In this document: positions 1-7,598 of the stretch, piece after piece
Position numbering within the stretch: the stretch's first letter is position 1
Layout of the letters: every line of letters starts with the position of its first letter
Assembly: GCA_949292785.1 (NCBI GenBank)
Contig: CASFBK010000012.1
Coordinates: forward strand, 1-64,000
Length of the DNA: 64,000 nucleotides
Direction of reading: 5' to 3'
Source: an uncultured Eubacteriales bacterium
GTDB lineage: Bacteria > Bacillota > Clostridia > Lachnospirales > Lachnospiraceae
Made by a program: the position numbers and the translations under genes
Notes under the pieces: model-generated
The model's database searches: none
Told to the model about the DNA's origin: nothing
Seen by the model: the letters and a program-made list of their open reading frames with translations, nothing else

Positions 1-36
1 AGTCGCTTGCGACATAATTCCACTTGTGCGACACAT

Positions 37-73
37 ATTACACTTAGCGAGGTAATTTCGAGCTTAGTGTAAT
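37..73. repeat. Hairpin-forming intergenic repeat, family A
   Basis: Two 12-bp arms, ATTACACTTAGC and GCTTAGTGTAAT, pair with one mismatch around a short AT-rich loop containing GGTAATTTCG. A related string (TTAGTGAGGT, then TTTTCGAGCTTA) occurs near 57270-57295, and CTTAGTGA-type strings recur near 18910-18980. It carries no open frame and looks like a degraded dispersed intergenic repeat. Confidence 0.45.
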
Positions 74-87
74 AGCGTACACAGTAG

Positions 88-176
88 TGCGCATCCTGCG
101 CGGAGTGCTTTTTGCTCTATAGGAATCACAATTTTACGCTTTAACGTAACACGGTATTTCCTATAGAGTAAAAAAA
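88..176. repeat. Hairpin-forming intergenic repeat, family B, copy 1
   Basis: An ~89-bp element with a perfect 11-bp inverted repeat (CTCTATAGGAA at 115-125 and TTCCTATAGAG at 158-168) enclosing about 32 nt. It aligns over its whole length with 35634-35727: both share GCATCC, CGGAG-GCTTTTT, ATAGGAA, GCTTTAA and a terminal A-run. Two intergenic copies in one 64-kb window suggest a dispersed, possibly MITE-like or structured-RNA repeat. Confidence 0.55.
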
Positions 177-199
177 GAGTCTAGCAAATACTAGACTCA
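170..199 (-). terminator. Rho-independent terminator of the tRNA operon
   Basis: Read on the minus strand, GAGTCTAG and CTAGACTC form a perfect 8-bp stem around TATTTG, followed by seven T residues. It lies directly downstream of the last tRNA gene. Confidence 0.85.
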
Positions 200-205
200 T
201 AGCTA

Positions 206-278
206 AGCGATAGACGGGGCTCGAACCCGCGGTCTCGACCTTGGCAAGGTCGCGCGTTACCAACTACGCCACTATCGC
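206..278 (-). tRNA. tRNA-Gly (anticodon GCC)
   Basis: A 73-nt cloverleaf reads on the minus strand. The acceptor stem is GCGATAG/CTATCGC, the anticodon stem is CGACC/GGTCG with loop TTGCCAA, and the T arm carries GGTTCGAGCC. The anticodon GCC reads GGC and GGU glycine codons. The 3' CCA is not encoded. It is the last gene of a three-tRNA operon. Confidence 0.95.
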
Positions 279-337
279 ATATACACATCGCATAAGTAAC
301 ACCAGGCTCGATAATACCTGACCAAGTGCTCAATGCA

Positions 338-408
338 AGCGGGTGATGGGAATCGAACCCACGTATCCAGCTTGGAAGGCTGGTGTTCTACCATTGAACT
401 ACACCCGC
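338..408 (-). tRNA. tRNA-Gly (anticodon UCC)
   Basis: A 71-nt cloverleaf on the minus strand with acceptor GCGGGTG/CACCCGC, anticodon stem CCAGC/GCTGG and loop CTTCCAA, giving anticodon UCC for GGA and GGG codons. The T arm is GGGTTCGATTCCC. CCA is not encoded. It differs from the neighbouring Gly tRNA in all stems, so it is a distinct isoacceptor and not a duplicate. Confidence 0.95.
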
Positions 409-412
409 GGAG

Positions 413-485
<73 letters not shown>

Positions 486-509
486 CCGCTGCACTTCAGC
501 AACGGTATT

Positions 510-538
510 ATTTTATCTGTTTTTAAAACAATTGTCAA
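510..538 (-). promoter_or_regulatory. Sigma-A promoter of the tRNA operon
   Basis: On the minus strand a perfect TTGACA (533-538) is followed after 17 bp by TAAAAT (510-515). It sits about 25 bp upstream of the tRNA-Phe 5' end and is the obvious promoter for all three tRNA genes. Confidence 0.85.
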
Positions 539-568
539 TACTTTTTTTCAATTTTTTCAAAATAAAAA

Positions 569-2062
569 TTATATATACTGTTCCAGGCTATCCGTTGTCT
601 GCTTAATCTGGCGGATTGCCTCCTTCGCCTGATGTGCAAATTCCAGATTCTGTTCGCTCATATTACTTGCCTGCTCGGCACTTGCAGTTACTTCTTCTGT
701 TGTAGCCGATAACTGCGAAATATTCTCAACAATCTTATTGTTGGAATCTGACAGATTTGTAATTCTGCCATCAATTTCATTAATATTATCTATCAGCTCT
801 ACCATATTGGCATTCAGTTTTTCAAAGGTATCTGCCGCAGAATGAATCATCTCATTCTGACTCTCCGTTGCTCCTACTGAGCTTTCTACCGATACAACCA
901 CTTCATTCGCATTTTCATTCAATTCATTGATGATTCTTGTAATTTCTTCCGTTGAACTCCTAGTCTGCTCTGCCAACTGACGTATCTGCTCTGCAACCAC
1001 CGCAAAGCCTCTTCCGGCTTCTCCTGCTCTGGCACTTTCAATGGATGCATTTAGCGCCAGCAGATTCGTCTGACTGGAAATATTTAAAATGATACCGGCA
1101 ATTTCTCCTACTTCCTTTGTCTTATTTTGTAATCGTTCCATTGCCTCTGTAACGTCATTATTTGTATCTGCAATCTGAACAGACTGCTCCTTCAGCTCCT
1201 CCATCACTTTCATATTTTCCTGAATACTTGTATTAGATTCGGTGGCAATACTAACCATCTTCTTGGAGCTTTCTTCCGTCAGATTAATCGCTTCCTGAAT
1301 ACTCCGGGTCATATTATTCTGCTCTTCAATATTCTGCGCTGTCAGGCTTGTGGCAGAAGAAATCTCCTGCATACTGCTTGTCACCGTTTCTGTTGCTTCT
1401 ACCAGACTGTTTACCATTTCTGTACTTCTGTCGGATTCTTCCTTGACCGTTCTGGAAATGGATACAATGTCCTCCAGCATCGTCTTCTGCTTTTTGCCCT
1501 GCTCTGCTACGCTTCCTAATGCATCATCACTGAACTGTTTCGAAATAGTTCCTACTCTTGTCAGCACATAAAATGCTCCTAAAGAAATAAGTATCGCACA
1601 AAGGGAACTTACATCCTGCTCTATGTCTCCCTTTACATTTCTGATAATCTCTACTAAAAAATAAAGTACGGTATAGATGATAACATTTCTCTTATACGCC
1701 TTTTTGTCATAATAAGGAATCTGCACTGCCAGCACGCAGATTAATATCAGGTTTATAAACGTTGCATGGCTTTGTACTCCTAACAGGAAAAACTCTAATC
1801 CCAATTCTATGGTAATGGCTGTCTTTAACTTTTTACTGGACCTGTCTCCAAAAAATATTATTACATTGATAATACACGCGATAATGATAACTACCGTATT
1901 TCCTATTGCCGTAGGCAAAGCAAGATTCTTTGCCACAATTTCCAGCCATAAATACAGCAACAATATCAACATCAGGGCATCTGCAGCAATAAGATAGAGC
2001 CGATTCATTGCATGATATCGCTCCCTCTCATCATTATAACGATATTTATTTTCTCCACTCAT
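569..2062 (-). CDS. Methyl-accepting chemotaxis protein without extracellular sensor
   Basis: A 497-residue receptor. The N-terminal half has about six hydrophobic segments with short loops and no sizeable extracellular domain. The C-terminal ~270 residues are the coiled-coil cytoplasmic signalling domain with the classic hairpin tip (motifs [16 protein letters not shown] and [12 protein letters not shown]), which binds CheA/CheW. No HAMP domain is visible, so it may sense something in or near the membrane. The start is the ATG preceded by GGAGGAGGAAGAAGT; an upstream in-frame ATG at 2131 lacks such a site. No other chemotaxis gene is in the window, so it is an orphan receptor. The ligand is unknown. 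Confidence 0.88.
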   Translation of the reverse strand: MSGENKYRYNDERERYHAMNRLYLIAADALMLILLLYLWLEIVAKNLALPTAIGNTVVIIIACIINVIIFFGDRSSKKLKTAITIELGLEFFLLGVQSHATFINLILICVLAVQIPYYDKKAYKRNVIIYTVLYFLVEIIRNVKGDIEQDVSSLCAILISLGAFYVLTRVGTISKQFSDDALGSVAEQGKKQKTMLEDIVSISRTVKEESDRSTEMVNSLVEATETVTSSMQEISSATSLTAQNIEEQNNMTRSIQEAINLTEESSKKMVSIATESNTSIQENMKVMEELKEQSVQIADTNNDVTEAMERLQNKTKEVGEIAGIILNISSQTNLLALNASIESARAGEAGRGFAVVAEQIRQLAEQTRSSTEEITRIINELNENANEVVVSVESSVGATESQNEMIHSAADTFEKLNANMVELIDNINEIDGRITNLSDSNNKIVENISQLSATTEEVTASAEQASNMSEQNLEFAHQAKEAIRQIKQTTDSLEQYI

Positions 2063-2231
2063 ACTTCTTCCTCCTCCGTTATTTGCATACACTTTCGTAC
2101 CATATCTGCCAATTATTTTATTTAACCCCATTATAATACACTTTACAGCATTGTTCCAGAATTTTTATATCATATACTGTTTTTGTAGTACATTTTTTAA
2201 TGTTTTGGTATATTTTGCAATTACTCTCTTA

Positions 2232-2260
2232 TTGACCCTTTGCGCGAAAGATGTTAATAT
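2232..2260 (+). promoter_or_regulatory. Sigma-A promoter of the CoA-transferase gene
   Basis: TTGACC (2232-2237), a 17-bp spacer and TAATAT (2255-2260) lie about 70 bp upstream of the start codon. This near-consensus layout suggests strong, monocistronic expression. Confidence 0.75.
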
Positions 2261-2329
2261 ACAAGTATGTTACAGATTTAACAATCTTATTATTTATTAA
2301 ATTTAATCTATTTTTCAGGAGGTCATATC

Positions 2330-3670
2330 ATGGATTTCAATCAGGAATATCAGCAGAAGCTCGTATCTGCTGAGGAAGCTGTCAAAGTCATCAATTCCGG
2401 TGACTGGGTAGATTATGGCTGGTGTACCGGTACTGCGGATGCACTGGACAAGGCACTTGCAAAACGTACCGACGAACTGAAGGACGTAAACCTTCGCGGC
2501 GGTATTCTCTTAAAACCACTGGCTGTATTTGAACGTGAGGATGCCGGTGAACATTTTACATGGAACTCCTGGCATATGTCCGGTATTGAACGTAAATTAA
2601 TCAACCGCGGCTGTGCTTTCTATGCACCAATTCGTTATTCTGAACTTCCACGTTACTATCGTGAATCTGATACCAAAAATAACGTAGCAATGTTTCAGGT
2701 AGCTCCAATGGACAAGCATGGATACTTTAACTTTGGACCAAACGCATCTCACATGGCTGCCGTATGCGAAACATCCCAGAAGATTATTGTAGAAGTAAAT
2801 GAAAATATGCCTCGTTGTCTGGGCGGCTTTGAAAACGGAATTCACATTTCTCAGGTAGACTTTATCGTAGAAGGTGAGAATTCTGCTATCGGTGAACTTG
2901 GCGGCGGCGGAGCTGCTACTGATGTAGATAAGGCTGTTGCAAAATTAATCGTAGATGAGATTCCAAACGGTGCCTGTCTGCAGTTAGGAATCGGCGGTAT
3001 GCCAAACGCAGTAGGTTCCCTGATTGCAGAATCCGACTTAAAAGACCTGGGTGTTCATACCGAAATGTATGTAGATGCTTTTGTTGATATTGCAAAAGCC
3101 GGAAAAATCAATGGTTCTAAGAAAAACATCGACCGTTACCGTCAGGCCTATGCATTTGGTGCAGGAACGAAAAAGATGTATGACTATCTGGATGAAAATC
3201 CGGAACTGTTAAGCGCTCCGGTAAGCTACACCAACGACATCCGTTCTATCTCTGCACTGGATAACTTTATGTCCATCAATAATGCAGTTGATATCGACTT
3301 ATTTGGTCAGGTAAGTTCTGAGACCTCCGGTATCAAACATATCAGCGGTGCCGGCGGACAGTTAGACTTCGTACTTGGCGCTTATCTTTCTAATGGTGGT
3401 AAGAGCTTTATCTGCTGTTCTTCCACCTTTAAGACAAAAGACGGAGAAGTAAAGTCCAGAATCCTACCAACCCTTCATCCGGGTTCTGTTGTTACCGATA
3501 CGCGTGCAAACATTCACTATCTGGTAACAGAATATGGTAAGGTAAACTTAAAGGGATTATCTGCATGGCAGAAATGCGAGAAGATTATCTCCGTGGCACA
3601 TCCTGATTTCAGAGATGAACTGATTAAAGAAGCAGAGAAAATGCACATCTGGAGAAGAAGCAATAAATAA
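2330..3670 (+). CDS. but: Butyryl-CoA:acetate CoA-transferase
   Basis: A 446-residue CoA-transferase of the 4-hydroxybutyrate/butyryl-CoA:acetate type. It moves CoA from butyryl-CoA to acetate, releasing butyrate in the last step of the main gut butyrate route. Seen: N-terminal YGWCTGTA, the central GIGGMPNAV segment, HTEMYVDAF with Glu245 in the position of the family's catalytic glutamate, and [13 protein letters not shown] near residue 343. Length matches the family. The start follows CAGGAGG with good spacing. It is monocistronic, with a strong promoter and its own terminator. A related acyl-CoA:acetate transferase specificity cannot be excluded from sequence alone. Confidence 0.88.
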   Translation: MDFNQEYQQKLVSAEEAVKVINSGDWVDYGWCTGTADALDKALAKRTDELKDVNLRGGILLKPLAVFEREDAGEHFTWNSWHMSGIERKLINRGCAFYAPIRYSELPRYYRESDTKNNVAMFQVAPMDKHGYFNFGPNASHMAAVCETSQKIIVEVNENMPRCLGGFENGIHISQVDFIVEGENSAIGELGGGGAATDVDKAVAKLIVDEIPNGACLQLGIGGMPNAVGSLIAESDLKDLGVHTEMYVDAFVDIAKAGKINGSKKNIDRYRQAYAFGAGTKKMYDYLDENPELLSAPVSYTNDIRSISALDNFMSINNAVDIDLFGQVSSETSGIKHISGAGGQLDFVLGAYLSNGGKSFICCSSTFKTKDGEVKSRILPTLHPGSVVTDTRANIHYLVTEYGKVNLKGLSAWQKCEKIISVAHPDFRDELIKEAEKMHIWRRSNK

Positions 3671-3684
3671 GTTTTTTAACAAAG

Positions 3685-3720
3685 GACCGTTTTCCAATCA
3701 TTGGGAAAACGGTCTTTTCT
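3685..3720 (+). terminator. Rho-independent terminator after but
   Basis: GACCGTTTTCC (3685-3695) and GGAAAACGGTC (3704-3714) form an 11-bp stem followed by TTTTCTT. It starts 14 bp after the CoA-transferase stop. Confidence 0.9.
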
Positions 3721-3740
3721 TATATTAAACTACAATATGG

Positions 3741-4856
3741 TCATTGTTTCTTTTTCAACAACGCGGTACTGATAAACGCAACAAATGGTACTGTTAGAAT
3801 TACACCAAGCGTTGCTGCAATTCCCTGAATAATCTCTATTCCTATATCATACATATTTAAAACCTGATAATAATTATATTTGTAGCTGTAAATATAAACC
3901 AATGTATTAATAGAACTTCCGGTAAATGCTAGTATCAATGTATTAGACATGGTACCCATCATGTCCTTTCCTACATTAATACCTGACTGAAACAGTTCTT
4001 TCCCGGATAAAGCAGGATTTTTCTCATGTATTTCGTTTACAGTAGATGCTACTGACATAGCAACATCCATTACCGCTCCCAAGGTGGATATGAGAATTCC
4101 AGCAAACATCAGCTCACCCACCCGGATATTTGTTATAAGCCCAATATAATCCAGACTTTCTATATCAGATACATTATACCCGGAAATATGTGTGAGCTTT
4201 CCAAAAATATAGGCGAATAATGCCGAAATCGTTACTCCTGCAATAGTTCCTAGAATGGCACAAATCGTTTTTATCGTCATACCATCTATCAAATACATCA
4301 CTACAACGGTTGTAATAACCGTAATCAAAATTGCACAAAGAATCGGAGAGTACCCTCGGTATATCATTGGTAAAAATAAAAAGATAATGCATACAAAAGT
4401 AAAAACCAATCCCAGGGCGGAATTTAATCCTTTCTTGCCCCCAATCAGCCAGAGCATCACAAGGAAAAATGCGACAATCCCATATAGCATATTTCCTCTG
4501 TCATAATTATACACACTTGCACTCAGGCTGTCTCCGTATTCACTTATAATAGCAATTACCTTTAATCCTACCGTGCAGTCTGCACCATACAGATAGCTGG
4601 AGGTACTAGTTGCCTCTACAATCTCTCCCTTGTGCTCTCCAGTACGTATTTTCAGTTTGACACTCTGCTGTCCGGTACGGGTTCCGCTTTCCTGTATATT
4701 GTCCTGCAGAATTTCTACTACTTCTGCCTTTTCAAAGGTTCGCCCTTCATTCTCCATAATTTCATCACGCTCTACCTGATTTACAACATAGAGTGAAATC
4801 GTGAATAACAAGAGACATACTCCAATTACTATCTGTCTGATGCGCTGCTTTTTCAA
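3741..4856 (-). CDS. YibE/F family membrane protein
   Basis: A 371-residue integral membrane protein of the YibE/F family, whose function is not established. One N-terminal membrane anchor is followed by a soluble extracellular segment of about 100 residues with a small beta-rich domain. Seven or so membrane helices follow, with polar motifs SSINTLVY and GAVMDVAMS typical of the family. The start is a TTG (4854-4856), chosen because AAGGAGAAAGAACA lies directly upstream and no better codon follows. It runs tail to tail with the CoA-transferase and is followed upstream by the metallophosphoesterase gene, 26 bp away, so the two may be cotranscribed. Confidence 0.8.
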   Translation of the reverse strand: MKKQRIRQIVIGVCLLLFTISLYVVNQVERDEIMENEGRTFEKAEVVEILQDNIQESGTRTGQQSVKLKIRTGEHKGEIVEATSTSSYLYGADCTVGLKVIAIISEYGDSLSASVYNYDRGNMLYGIVAFFLVMLWLIGGKKGLNSALGLVFTFVCIIFLFLPMIYRGYSPILCAILITVITTVVVMYLIDGMTIKTICAILGTIAGVTISALFAYIFGKLTHISGYNVSDIESLDYIGLITNIRVGELMFAGILISTLGAVMDVAMSVASTVNEIHEKNPALSGKELFQSGINVGKDMMGTMSNTLILAFTGSSINTLVYIYSYKYNYYQVLNMYDIGIEIIQGIAATLGVILTVPFVAFISTALLKKKQ

Positions 4857-4882
4857 TGTTCTTTCTCCTTGAAACTTTTATA

Positions 4883-7405
4883 CTATATTTGTTTTTTCTT
4901 TTTCTTATATACCATGGTTCCTGCTGCTCCGGCACCTGCCACTGCTAATAAAACACACCAGATAACGATATTTTGTGTATCTCCTGTTTTTACTTTACCG
5001 GTTTTCTCTGTCTTGGATGTTGATGCTGTGGAATCCTTTGTTGTTTCTGCCGCCTGCTGAGCTGTCAGCACGATTACATAATCAGAAGCGTGGGTAAATT
5101 GCAGGGATACATTTCCTTCCGTATCTACAGTTCCTTTATGGATAAATTCCATTTTTCCTTCACTGTTATAATAATACAAATTTCCAATCTTTCCGTTATG
5201 TTCTTTTCCTACATTTATCGTAAGAACTGCTGTAAATCCGAACTGTCCATTGTGTGACAGCGAAATCTGAATAGACGGATTGCTTCCTGCCAAAGCTGAA
5301 ATTACATTTTCCGGAATATTTTTGGTATTCTTTATCACTTCTAAATCAACATCCTGTAATCCAGCCTCCGTAATCGTCGTTCCATCAATCTTCCATGTGT
5401 ATCCAGACATTTGAACTTCTAACGTAATGTTCTTTCCTTTCGCTGCTTCTAATATTTCCTTAGGCAATACAGTGGCATCCCCCATAGAAACAGTGACTAT
5501 TTCTCCATTTTTTGCATTTTCTATCTGTGAAACTACCTGTGCAATTTTTTCATCTGCTAAAGTTCCACTATTATTGTTGTTTCCATTATCGTCTTCATTT
5601 TCGGAAGGCACTTCAACTAATTTCAGTGTACTATATGCAGCTTTTAATGCTACCAATGCATTTTCTACTTCAGAAGATTTTGCCTGTGCATTGTCTAATA
5701 CTTCCTTTGCCCCCTGAAGCGCTGCTGTAAATGCGGCATATGACTCTTCTGTATATTTTGCAGATTCCAGATTCAAAGCTTCCATCTTATTTACTTCATC
5801 CTGCAAAGCAGTCTTGTCTACACTTTTAATAATCGTAAATGTCTTGTCTATTGCTTCATTTGTATCGGAACGATATGTAGTAATCTTAAAGCTTGTTTCA
5901 TCTACGCTTACTACAGAATAGGTCGGCACATCCTCCTGCCATCTTGCAGCAATATAGCTCTGCATACGGGGAACTAAGTCATAATACTTACTTCCGGATG
6001 CACTGTTTGCTGTCATATATAAGATTCCTTCCGGGTCTACTGCTGTCTCTACATCCTTTGTTACAGCCACTACTGCTTCCTCATCCATAATGGAATGAAG
6101 ATAATCTAAGTATGCCTGTTCTGCCTCATCTGTTGTTTCGTCCTGAATATTTCCCGGTGCAACCGTTCTTGTTTCCGGGTTTTCTCCTGCGTCCATATCT
6201 TTCTCCAGCTGTTCATCAAACGCATCATCTGTATAAGTGATATCCTTTACTCCATCACCGGATAATAATTGTGAGCGGGAATAAGCATGGTCATGACCTG
6301 TCAAAACAACGTCTACATCGTATTCCTCAAAATATGGAATTAATGCATATCTTAAATTTACAATCTCAGGCTCGTTGGAATGTTCTGCAGAACCATAAAT
6401 ATCCTGGTGAAGTGTTACAATTCGCCATTTACAATCTTTGTTCGCCTCTACTGCTTCCTTCATAAATTCTCCATGCTCTACCGGATTGGTATCCTGTGTG
6501 TTGAGCATCATGAATAATACGTCTCCATAAGTAAACCAGTAATCACCGCCTACAATACCATTAGAACCTTTTTCACTAAGATTTGGGATATTAAAGTGAT
6601 ACTGATAATTTTGATTATCTGCATCATGATTTCCAACGGTGGTTGCTACTGGTACGGACTTTAACACGTCCGGGCTTAAATATCCGGCATATTCAATTTC
6701 ACTGACCGTATAATCTGCTACCTTTTTGGCATTTGTCTGAATCTGGTCTCCGGCAGACAAGATAAAGCTTACATTTCCACCAGCTTTCAGCATCGCCTGA
6801 TTCAGCGTGTTTGCCCAATTAAAGCTGTCACTTTGTACGGAATCATACTGCGCCTGCTTAAAAGTATCTTTTGCGATATCCTCCGGGCTTTTTGCTTTTT
6901 CTTCATTGGAAGAACCAATCTGTGGGTCTCCCACAAATACAAACTGAAATGAATTGCTATCCTGGGTTGTAAAAGATTCAATCGCTTTTCCCGCTGCCTG
7001 ATAATAATAAGTTGTATTTGCTTCCAGATTGCTTAACGTTACTTTGTTGCTGTTGTATCCCGTCTGTGCTGCTGATTGATTTACATTTGCCTGTGTTCCA
7101 TCACTTAAATCTGATGCTTTTCCATAGATAAAGGAGACCGCCTCTCCTTCCTTAGAATACCACGCAAAATTCATTTCGGTTTCACTAGAACCCGGTGTCA
7201 TGGATACCTGCGTCCAATCCTCACTCAATCCTGCCCATTCACTCTTCCATGCATCATAGGCTCCATTTGCTGCTGCAGCGGTCTCTTCTGCCTTGGTGGA
7301 ACCATCCGGCGCCGCCCCCGCATATGCTGATAACGCAGTCATACCTACAGTTGCAACAGATAATGCAGCAACCAAAACTCTGCTCCATCTACTCCATTTT
7401 CTCAT
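4883..7405 (-). CDS. Secreted, cell-wall anchored metallophosphoesterase (purple acid phosphatase-like)
   Basis: An 840-residue extracellular protein. In order: signal peptide (1-28), a purple acid phosphatase-type Fn3 domain (about 63-148), a calcineurin-like phosphoesterase domain with GDPQ (159), GDQ (219), GNHD (258), TLHQD and GHDHAYSR, a helical FIVAR-like segment (ALQDEVNKMEAL onward), a beta-rich domain and a C-terminal VKTGD signal, hydrophobic span and lysine tail resembling an LPXTG sorting signal. It probably hydrolyses phosphate esters at the cell surface. The ATG at 7403-7405 is preferred over two upstream ATGs because GGAGG lies 7 bp before it. A sortase gene lies 4 kb away; its pairing with this protein is inference. 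Confidence 0.85.
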   Translation of the reverse strand: MRKWSRWSRVLVAALSVATVGMTALSAYAGAAPDGSTKAEETAAAANGAYDAWKSEWAGLSEDWTQVSMTPGSSETEMNFAWYSKEGEAVSFIYGKASDLSDGTQANVNQSAAQTGYNSNKVTLSNLEANTTYYYQAAGKAIESFTTQDSNSFQFVFVGDPQIGSSNEEKAKSPEDIAKDTFKQAQYDSVQSDSFNWANTLNQAMLKAGGNVSFILSAGDQIQTNAKKVADYTVSEIEYAGYLSPDVLKSVPVATTVGNHDADNQNYQYHFNIPNLSEKGSNGIVGGDYWFTYGDVLFMMLNTQDTNPVEHGEFMKEAVEANKDCKWRIVTLHQDIYGSAEHSNEPEIVNLRYALIPYFEEYDVDVVLTGHDHAYSRSQLLSGDGVKDITYTDDAFDEQLEKDMDAGENPETRTVAPGNIQDETTDEAEQAYLDYLHSIMDEEAVVAVTKDVETAVDPEGILYMTANSASGSKYYDLVPRMQSYIAARWQEDVPTYSVVSVDETSFKITTYRSDTNEAIDKTFTIIKSVDKTALQDEVNKMEALNLESAKYTEESYAAFTAALQGAKEVLDNAQAKSSEVENALVALKAAYSTLKLVEVPSENEDDNGNNNNSGTLADEKIAQVVSQIENAKNGEIVTVSMGDATVLPKEILEAAKGKNITLEVQMSGYTWKIDGTTITEAGLQDVDLEVIKNTKNIPENVISALAGSNPSIQISLSHNGQFGFTAVLTINVGKEHNGKIGNLYYYNSEGKMEFIHKGTVDTEGNVSLQFTHASDYVIVLTAQQAAETTKDSTASTSKTEKTGKVKTGDTQNIVIWCVLLAVAGAGAAGTMVYKKKKKQI

Positions 7406-7486
7406 TTCTTTTTCCTCCATAAACATTTCATACTGATAATATACGTGAGGTATTATAAACTTCTCTCGTAAGAATCGTGTGTGGGC

Positions 7487-7514
7487 TTTGTAAAACTTCC
7501 GTAAGTTTTACAAA
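7487..7514. repeat. Perfect 12-bp inverted repeat upstream of the metallophosphoesterase gene
   Basis: TTTGTAAAACTT (7487-7498) and AAGTTTTACAAA (7503-7514) are separated by CCGT. No T-run follows on either strand, so it is unlikely to be a simple terminator. It sits about 80 bp upstream of the phosphoesterase start and 22 bp downstream of the pullulanase terminator, which fits a regulator operator or a structured leader. Confidence 0.5.
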
Positions 7515-7528
7515 TACAATGGGCACTG

Positions 7529-7571
7529 CAAAAAAGACTGTATGTACCGGACAACTTCCGTACATACAGTC
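7529..7571 (-). terminator. Rho-independent terminator of the pullulanase gene
   Basis: On the minus strand GACTGTATGTAC pairs with GTACATACAGTC over 12 bp and is followed by TTTTTTGCAG. The stem covers 7536-7571, just beyond the pullulanase stop. Confidence 0.88.
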
Positions 7572-7598
7572 TTCTTTTACATTAAATTCATTATTCTG

